The position numbers were made by a program, and so were the translations under genes. From Caldifarciminota bacterium (GTDB lineage Bacteria > Hydrothermota > Tepidihabitantia > Tepidihabitantales > Tepidihabitantaceae), in the NCBI GenBank assembly GCA_026397595.1, contig JAPLUO010000235.1, positions 1-45,439 of the forward strand: a stretch of 45,439 nt of DNA. Direction: 5' to 3'. The notes below the pieces were generated by a model. That model made no database searches and was not told the origin of the DNA. It saw only the letters and a program-made list of their open reading frames with translations. Position 1 is the stretch's first letter. Each line of letters opens with the position of its first letter. Below, in pieces: positions 41,091 to 45,439 of this stretch.

Positions 41091-41468
41091 GAGGTCGTAC
41101 AGCCTGAACCTCGCGGCCTTGAACCGGGCAGCGAGCGTCTTGTCGGACAGCTTCAGCACCTCTTCCAGCACGCGCGCTGCTTCCTCGGCCCGCTTGAAGT
41201 TGGCCAGCAGTACGTCTTCAAGACTCTTCCGTTTCGTCCGGTCGAACCGGTCGCCGCGCCCGATGTCGGTCTCGCTCTGCCGGCTTAAGATGACGCGCTT
41301 CCGGAGCGCGCGAGTCTCCTTGCCGACTCGGGTCCTCAAGACTCGGACTCCGGCCAGCAACCGCGGCTTCTCCAGCCCGAGTCGAACGATATCCTCGACG
41401 ACCCGCAGGCCTTCGCTCAGCCGGTTCAGATTGACGTCGACGATGCGGTCGGTCCGGCGGTCAGTCAC
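41061..41468 (-). CDS. Stand-alone ThiD2/ThiE-N-like domain protein
   Basis: 135 residues, GTG start placed by a leaderless-type promoter. RIVDVNLNRLSEGLRVVEDIVRLGLEKPRL matches the N-terminal domain found fused to thiamine-phosphate synthase in some bacteria (ThiD2), reported to have hydroxymethylpyrimidine-phosphate kinase activity. RSETDIGRGDRFDR-like and FKRAEEAARVLEEVLKL follow. No ThiE domain and no other thiamine gene is here. The last four residues come from a repeat. Confidence 0.75.
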   Translation of the reverse strand: MTDRRTDRIVDVNLNRLSEGLRVVEDIVRLGLEKPRLLAGVRVLRTRVGKETRALRKRVILSRQSETDIGRGDRFDRTKRKSLEDVLLANFKRAEEAARVLEEVLKLSDKTLAARFKAARFRLYDLEKQAMENSE

Positions 41469-41474
41469 GCTGCC

Positions 41475-41503
41475 AGCTTAGGCCAAAGACAACTGCAAGT
41501 CAA
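41475..41503 (-). promoter_or_regulatory. Leaderless-type promoter
   Basis: Minus strand: TTGACT, 17 bp, TAAGCT, then six bases to GTG 41468. Confidence 0.6.
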
Positions 41504-41582
41504 GACAACGACAGCGGCCCAGCCATACGGCCGGGCCGCAATGCCAGTCTGAGTCGAGTTCGACCCGGCTACTTCTGAGTCG

Positions 41583-41750
41583 TCAACCGCAGCAGTTGCA
41601 GCCGCCGGCCTTCTTGGCCGGAGCGTCCTTCGGCTTCATCGGCTTGCCGCAGCAGGTTACGCTGCACTCCTTGCAGGTGCAGGTCTTGGTCACAGTCACT
41701 TCCGCGCCACAACCGTCACAGTGGAACACATCGCCTATAGAGTTAGCCAC
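41583..41750 (-). CDS. Small cysteine-rich zinc-ribbon or desulforedoxin-like protein
   Basis: 55 residues from GTG 41750; upstream codons belong to the end of the barrel gene in another frame. FHCDGCGAEVTVTKTCTCKE and CSVTCCGKPMKPK resemble the metal-binding N-terminal domain of desulfoferrodoxin (C-x2-C ... CC-G-KPM). It ends in CNCCG. It probably binds zinc or iron. The role is not clear from the neighbours. Confidence 0.65.
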   Translation of the reverse strand: MANSIGDVFHCDGCGAEVTVTKTCTCKECSVTCCGKPMKPKDAPAKKAGGCNCCG

Positions 41751-41790
41751 ACGCCTTAGACTCCATTCCAAGCCCGAAGGATTGCGCCCG

Positions 41791-42633
41791 TCACGGCAGG
41801 TTGACCCAGACGTCGAGTCCGACCGCCGGGCCGGAGACGCTCGCGCCCTGGCAGAGGAACTCAAGCGGCATCGAGACCTTGGGCCGGACCACGAGCATCG
41901 GCAGCGGCTTGAATATCAACAACAGCCCGACGTTGTGGATGCCGGACTGACTCTTGAGCACCGCGGTCCCGTTCACGAGACTCTGGCCGGTCATCAGGCC
42001 GGACAAAGCCAGTTCGGGAGTGAACAGCTTGTTCACGGCGTAGTCGCCGACCAGCAAGTACTCAATCTGATTGCCGAGCTTGGTCGTATCGTTGATCTTG
42101 CCGTTCAGCCAGTAGCCGCCCCGGGCGTGGAGAGTCACCTTGCCCAGGCTCATGGTCAACGCTGACAGCCCGAGGCCGATGTCGGTCGACGCACGTCCGA
42201 GCGCGGGGTTCGCACCCTTGCTCGAAGTCGGCAGCTTCACCCCGAGTAAAGCCGCCAGCTTCACTGGCAGCAGCGGGCTCTGCAGGATGCCGTACCGTGC
42301 ATACACAATCGCGTCGCCGAGCCCGGATGAGCTGAGCGTGTCCCGCTGCTTCATCAGCAGCGGCGCCACCGCTGTGAGTTCCAGCTTGCCGGGCAGGCCG
42401 ATTGACGCCGTCAACTCGGCGCTCCCCGCGGCTATCTTGGACGCCGCCGGCAGCGCTATGTAAGCCAGGCTGTCCCAATTGTAGCCTTTCTCCGACCGTA
42501 CCCAGCCGGCATTGAGCCAGCCCAGCAGTTGGAACGGCTTCAGGGTCGCGCCGCTGCGCCCGACCAGCGGGGTTGCGAACGCGCCGCAGGCCATAACCGC
42601 CAGCGCAAGTACCATCACAGTCAGTCTCTTCAT
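41791..42633 (-). CDS. Outer-membrane beta-barrel protein
   Basis: 280 residues. AGGAG precedes the ATG. The signal peptide is about 1-20 (MVLALAVMACGAFA). The rest alternates amphipathic strands (LGDAIVYARYGIL, VTLHARGGYWLNG, IEYLLVGDYAVNK, NVGLLLIFKPLPMLVVRPKVSMPL) as in PF13557-type barrels annotated as transporters or phenol-degradation MetA-like proteins. The final strand VGLDVWVNLP lacks a terminal aromatic residue. Substrate unknown. Confidence 0.7.
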   Translation of the reverse strand: MKRLTVMVLALAVMACGAFATPLVGRSGATLKPFQLLGWLNAGWVRSEKGYNWDSLAYIALPAASKIAAGSAELTASIGLPGKLELTAVAPLLMKQRDTLSSSGLGDAIVYARYGILQSPLLPVKLAALLGVKLPTSSKGANPALGRASTDIGLGLSALTMSLGKVTLHARGGYWLNGKINDTTKLGNQIEYLLVGDYAVNKLFTPELALSGLMTGQSLVNGTAVLKSQSGIHNVGLLLIFKPLPMLVVRPKVSMPLEFLCQGASVSGPAVGLDVWVNLP

Positions 42634-42654
42634 TCACTCGCTCCTGTTCTCTTC

Positions 42655-42690
42655 TACTATTCACTACTCCCTACTCTCCACTCCCTTCCT
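42655..42690. repeat. CTATTCACTACTCCCTACTC word
   Basis: Single copy upstream of the barrel gene, the same family as 41060-41085. Confidence 0.7.
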
Positions 42691-42827
42691 TACATCCCTG
42701 CCAGAGTATCCAAAACCAGCGCCGAATCAAGCGCGGGGACAGCGCGGTGCAGCGGTCCGGAATCCGCACACTTGAGCACTAGAGCACTTGTGCACGGGAG
42801 CACTTCTCCTTGGCACTTCTCCTTGGC

Positions 42828-42856
42828 TTGACGTCCGGCGTCCGCGGCTCTATTCT
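42828..42856 (+). promoter_or_regulatory. Leaderless-type promoter
   Basis: TTGACG (42828-42833), 17 bp, TATTCT (42851-42856), then nine bases to ATG 42866. Confidence 0.7.
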
Positions 42857-42865
42857 CACCTGCCA

Positions 42866-43612
42866 ATGAAGACGACGCTGCGCAACCGGAAGCTCGAAGA
42901 ACTGAACTGGATGGAGTTCAAGCGCCTTGTGCCGAAGAAGACCGACGCGGTCCTGCTGCCGGTCGGCACTATCGAAGCCCACGGCGTGACCGGGCTCGGC
43001 ACCGACAACCAGATACCGCTTTCAATCTGCGGCCGCATCGCAGACAAGGTGAACGCGCTCATCGCGCCGGCCGTGAACTACGGCATCACCAAGACACTCC
43101 TGCCCTATCCCGGCTCTCTGACCGTGCTGCCGGAGACCTTTGAGGGCTACGTCGCCGAGGTCGCGGGGAGCCTTGCCGACGCGGGGTTCAGGCGAATCGT
43201 GTTCCTCAATGGTCACGGCGGAAACACCGAGGCCCTCAAGAACGTCACTGTCCGCCTGTACCGCGACAAGCGGACCTACAGTATGGTCATTGACTGGTGG
43301 ACGCTCTGCAGCGAGGAAGTCGGGAAGGTCTACGGCCACGCGGGCGGCCATGCCGGCACCGACGAAACGGCGCTGGTCCAGGTCGACCATCCTGAGCAGG
43401 TTCGCGTGCAGGAGTACAAGAAAGAAATGGTCTCTCTCGCTCAGCCCGGCCTTGCGGCAATCCCGTTCCCCGGCTCAATCATCCTGTACAAGCAGGACGA
43501 AGGTTATCCCGACTTCGACCCGGCCAAAGCCGAGCAGCTCATGACCGCGATCTGCGCCAAGGTCGAGAAGACCATCCTCGACGTCTTCCGCCGCTGGCAG
43601 ACCATTCGCTGA
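42866..43612 (+). CDS. Creatininase-family amidohydrolase
   Basis: 248 residues. The ATG at 42866 fits the promoter and the conserved start. LLPVGTIEAHGVTGLGTDNQIP contains the glutamate, histidine and aspartate metal ligands. IVFLNGHGGNTEAL is the second signature, and GHAGGHAGTDETALV the third. The family includes creatininase and mycofactocin peptidase MftE. No mycofactocin genes flank it, so the substrate is open. Metal-dependent cytoplasmic hydrolase. Confidence 0.88.
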   Translation: MKTTLRNRKLEELNWMEFKRLVPKKTDAVLLPVGTIEAHGVTGLGTDNQIPLSICGRIADKVNALIAPAVNYGITKTLLPYPGSLTVLPETFEGYVAEVAGSLADAGFRRIVFLNGHGGNTEALKNVTVRLYRDKRTYSMVIDWWTLCSEEVGKVYGHAGGHAGTDETALVQVDHPEQVRVQEYKKEMVSLAQPGLAAIPFPGSIILYKQDEGYPDFDPAKAEQLMTAICAKVEKTILDVFRRWQTIR

Positions 43613-43782
43613 CCACCGGCGCAGCGCAAGCCCAAGCCCAAGCTGCGGTCCAACAAACTCGCAACCCGCTATCCGCCGTCCGCCTTCCGCCACTGCGAAC
43701 CGACGCGAAGTGTCTGAGGGAGTCGGACGAGTCGAAGGGTCTCTCATGTCTGCCAACTGGGAACTCGCGGCGCAGCCGCGCC
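43613..43782. repeat. Repeat words before the first ORF6N gene
   Basis: GAGTCGGACGAGTCGAAGGG (about 43721-43740) belongs to the CATTCCGAG family seen at 44490. No gene seen. Confidence 0.6.
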
Positions 43783-43810
43783 TTGACTCAGCACACCTCG
43801 CGGGTACCCT
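43783..43810 (+). promoter_or_regulatory. Leaderless-type promoter
   Basis: TTGACT (43783-43788), 16 bp, TACCCT (43805-43810), then six bases to GTG 43817. Confidence 0.65.
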
Positions 43811-43816
43811 TGGTTC

Positions 43817-44404
43817 GTGAGCGCGCCCAGAGACTCCGGCTACCTGATACCGGTGGAACAGCTCGACCGGGCGATAGTCGAAGTCCGCGGCAAGCGCGTC
43901 ATCCTCAGCCACGACCTCGCCGCGGCCTATGGAGTCTCCGCCAAACGCCTCAACGAGCAGGTCAAGAGGAACATCGAGCGGTTCCCGGACGATTTCATGT
44001 TCCAGTTGACGCCGGACGAGAAAGCCGAGGTGGTCGCAAATTGCGACCACCTTGCCCTTCTTAAATTCTCGCCAAGCCTGCCCTATGCCTTCACCGAGCA
44101 TGGTGCGGTTATGGCTGCCTGTGTCCTGAACTCCAAACGGGCGGTTGAGGTAAGCGTGTTTGTCGTGCGCGCGTTCGTGCGCATGAGCCGGATACTGGCT
44201 TCGCACCGCCAGCTTGCCCTGAAGCTCGCTGAACTTGAGGCCCGGGTATCGACCCACGACCGCAGCATTCAGTCACTCCTCGGTGCAATCCGCAGCCTCA
44301 TCACACCGCCCGCACCGCCTCGGCGCAAGATCGGCTTCGCCACCAATCCGGACGACAACATCATCGCCCACGACCGACCGGTCCGCCGGCACCGCAAGCC
44401 CTGA
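43817..44404 (+). CDS. ORF6N-domain DNA-binding protein
   Basis: 195 residues. YLIPVEQLDRAIVEVRGKRV, then ILSHDLAAAYGVSAKRLNEQ and IERFPDDFMFQLT form the ORF6N domain, a KilA-N-like DNA-binding fold common in phage antirepressors and mobile DNA. SLPYAFTEHGAVMAACVL follows, then a coiled-coil-like tail (LALKLAELEARVSTHDRSIQ) and a basic end. A second copy begins at 45358. Probably a regulator of phage or plasmid origin. Confidence 0.85.
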   Translation: MSAPRDSGYLIPVEQLDRAIVEVRGKRVILSHDLAAAYGVSAKRLNEQVKRNIERFPDDFMFQLTPDEKAEVVANCDHLALLKFSPSLPYAFTEHGAVMAACVLNSKRAVEVSVFVVRAFVRMSRILASHRQLALKLAELEARVSTHDRSIQSLLGAIRSLITPPAPPRRKIGFATNPDDNIIAHDRPVRRHRKP

Positions 44405-44634
44405 CCGCAACCCGTCTTCCGCCATCCGCCAATCGAAAACCTACAACACGGAATGTGTGAACCGCCGCCAAGACCGCCAAGAGTCCTGTCATTCCGAGTG
44501 AGTCAGACGAATCGAGGAATCTCTCAGCCTCCGTCATTGGAAACTGGTAACCGGCACCTGGAAACCGGCGCTGAGCCGCCCTGAACGAAGTGAGAGGGTC
44601 TCTCTTGTCTGGGTCACTCGGGAGCTGCAAAGCA
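44405..44634. repeat. Repeat words after the ORF6N gene
   Basis: GTCATTCCGAGTGAGTCAGA (44488-44507) begins a word of the CATTCCGAG family. GAACGAAGTGAGAGGGTCTC (44583-44602) is its inverse partner. The core has GGAAACTGGTAACCGGCACC. No gene seen. Confidence 0.7.
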
Positions 44635-44898
44635 TCCCTCAAAGCTGCGATGGAAGTTCGCTGGAAAGCTCCCGAGAAAGCTCCTTCGAAAGCCTATTCG
44701 AAAGCTCATTTCAGAGCACTTTTCAAAGCTCGGCCAAAAGCTCGTTTCAAAGCTTCTCGCAAAGCTCAGTTCAAAGCTCGCCAAAAAGCTCCTCGCAAAG
44801 CTCGGTTCAAAGCTCGCGGAAAAGCTTAGTCAAAAGCTTCATTCAAAGCTCGGCTCAAAGCTCGTTCAAAACCTCATTCGAAAGCTAACTCGAAAGCT
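44635..44898. repeat. 12-bp periodic array, 22 units with constant AAAGCT
   Basis: Each 12-bp unit is six variable bases followed by AAAGCT or a close variant, for example CGTTTCAAAGCT, CAGTTCAAAGCT, CCTCGCAAAGCT. The phase is unbroken for 22 units. A plus-strand frame reads it as a lysine-alanine four-residue repeat, but the array continues beyond that frame's stop (TAG within the unit at 44827), so protein coding does not explain it. Confidence 0.85.
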
Positions 44899-45061
44899 GC
44901 TTAGGGGGCGACCCCTCAGAGTCTTATCCCGTCTGCCCGACAGGGCTTAACCGGCTGACTGTACTGGCGTTAGGACTGATTGTGGCCCATTGCGAAACCG
45001 GTGGCGATGAGACAGTGTCTCGCCCGCCCGCATCTCTGCCTTTTGCCCCTTGACCTTTGAC

Positions 45062-45089
45062 TTGACTCCTCACATGCCCCTGCTATCCT
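45062..45089 (+). promoter_or_regulatory. Leaderless-type promoter before a possibly broken gene
   Basis: TTGACT (45062-45067), 16 bp, TATCCT (45084-45089), nine bases, then ATG 45099. The frame from this ATG stays open to the window end but consists of repeat-like low-complexity DNA, so the original gene may have been replaced. Confidence 0.5.
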
Positions 45090-45230
45090 CAACCCCTAAT
45101 GGGAAACGCGCCCGACGCCCTTCCGGTTCCTCTCTCTTCGTTCTCGTATCCTCCTTCAGGGGTCTTCATTCCTCCATCTTCACTCCTCACTCCTTCTCTT
45201 TGCCCGCGCCTGACATCCCTACTGATGCAA

Positions 45231-45280
45231 GGCCAAATCCGGCCTGCCTGCGCCAAGCGGAGCGCGGCAGGCAGGCCACG
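45231..45280. repeat. GCCTGCCTGCG hairpin element
   Basis: GGCCTGCCTGCG and CGCGGCAGGCAGGCC are inverted arms around CCAAGCGGAG, a stable hairpin in the gap upstream of the second ORF6N gene. Confidence 0.7.
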
Positions 45281-45323
45281 CGGCGCCGCCTCCGTCGCCC
45301 ATCGCCTCCGCCGCGCGTGCGCC

Positions 45324-45351
45324 TTGACTCAGCACGCCCCACCGGTATCCT
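45324..45351 (+). promoter_or_regulatory. Leaderless-type promoter
   Basis: TTGACT (45324-45329), 16 bp, TATCCT (45346-45351), then six bases to GTG 45358. Nearly the same as the promoter of the first ORF6N gene. Confidence 0.65.
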
Positions 45352-45357
45352 CTGCCC

Positions 45358-45439
45358 GTGACCGCGCCCAAAGACGCCGGCTACCTGATACCGGGGGAAC
45401 AGCTCGACCGGGCCATCGTCGTGATACGCGGCAGGCGCG
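45358..45439 (+). CDS. Second ORF6N-domain gene, cut by the window end
   Basis: Only the first 27 codons are visible: TAPKDAGYLIPGEQLDRAIV and then VIRGRR, very close to the start of the gene at 43817. Promoter and start arrangement are also duplicated. Confidence 0.75.
   Translation, partial: MTAPKDAGYLIPGEQLDRAIVVIRGRR

Noticed and set aside
44590-44829. 79-residue lysine-alanine-rich protein
   Set aside because: The nucleotide array continues in phase past its stop, and there is no ribosome site or promoter; better explained as DNA repeat.
45099-45439. 113-codon open frame to the window end behind a good promoter
   Set aside because: Sequence is repeat-derived and overlaps the second ORF6N gene in another frame; kept only as a promoter.

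Overview
The window is about 62% G+C bacterial chromosome. It has no rRNA, tRNA, transposase or CRISPR array that I can see. The gene content suggests an uncultured Gram-negative lineage of the WOR-3/FCB kind: secreted proteins with a C-terminal FlgD-like or type IX sorting domain, WG-repeat lipoproteins, outer-membrane beta-barrels and very repeat-rich intergenic DNA. The phylum assignment is inference. 

Layout. 1-540: nested repeats. 552-6280: a three-gene operon of secreted proteins, two of them paralogous lectin-arylsulfotransferase fusions. 6230-13048: metabolic and accessory genes (methyltransferase, DsrE-like, substrate-binding protein, PLP decarboxylase, DUF364, alpha/beta hydrolase, universal stress protein). 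13156-15170: a small unknown protein, a sigma factor with a small partner, and a 40-residue membrane peptide. 15283-22779: a type III restriction-modification locus (mod, an AlbA/Schlafen-type ATP-binding gene, res with a HEPN-like tail). 22823-26515: two more members of the small unknown family plus a broken third, a 12-bp periodic array, and a toxin-antitoxin-like XRE-ImmA/PIN pair between 36-bp direct repeats. 27220-27927: an orphan Cas6 of the Cmx6 type. 28525-32685: membrane and secreted proteins, der, and an LCP-family protein. 32788-40865: a rearranged recA-recX-alaS region holding an alaS/recX chimeric remnant. 40866-45439: a ThiD2-like protein, a zinc ribbon, a beta-barrel, a creatininase-family enzyme, two ORF6N genes and a second 12-bp periodic array. 

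Two features run through the whole window. First, many genes lack a Shine-Dalgarno sequence and instead have a TTGACN, 16-17 bp, TANNNT promoter whose -10 box lies only 5-10 nt before the start codon, which implies leaderless mRNAs. Other genes have ordinary AAGGAGG-type ribosome sites. Second, the DNA is filled with short word-like repeat families, often present as inverted pairs around a core. They occupy intergenic DNA, supply the last codons and stops of several genes, and are inserted in frame inside alaS, an alpha/beta hydrolase and a substrate-binding protein.

The strongest candidates for something undescribed are the repeat-word elements, the two 12-bp arrays (each pairing a constant hexamer with a variable one), the repeat core found in opposite orientations at two loci, and the three-member small protein family. 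The orphan Cas6 and the alaS/recX chimera are also worth checking.
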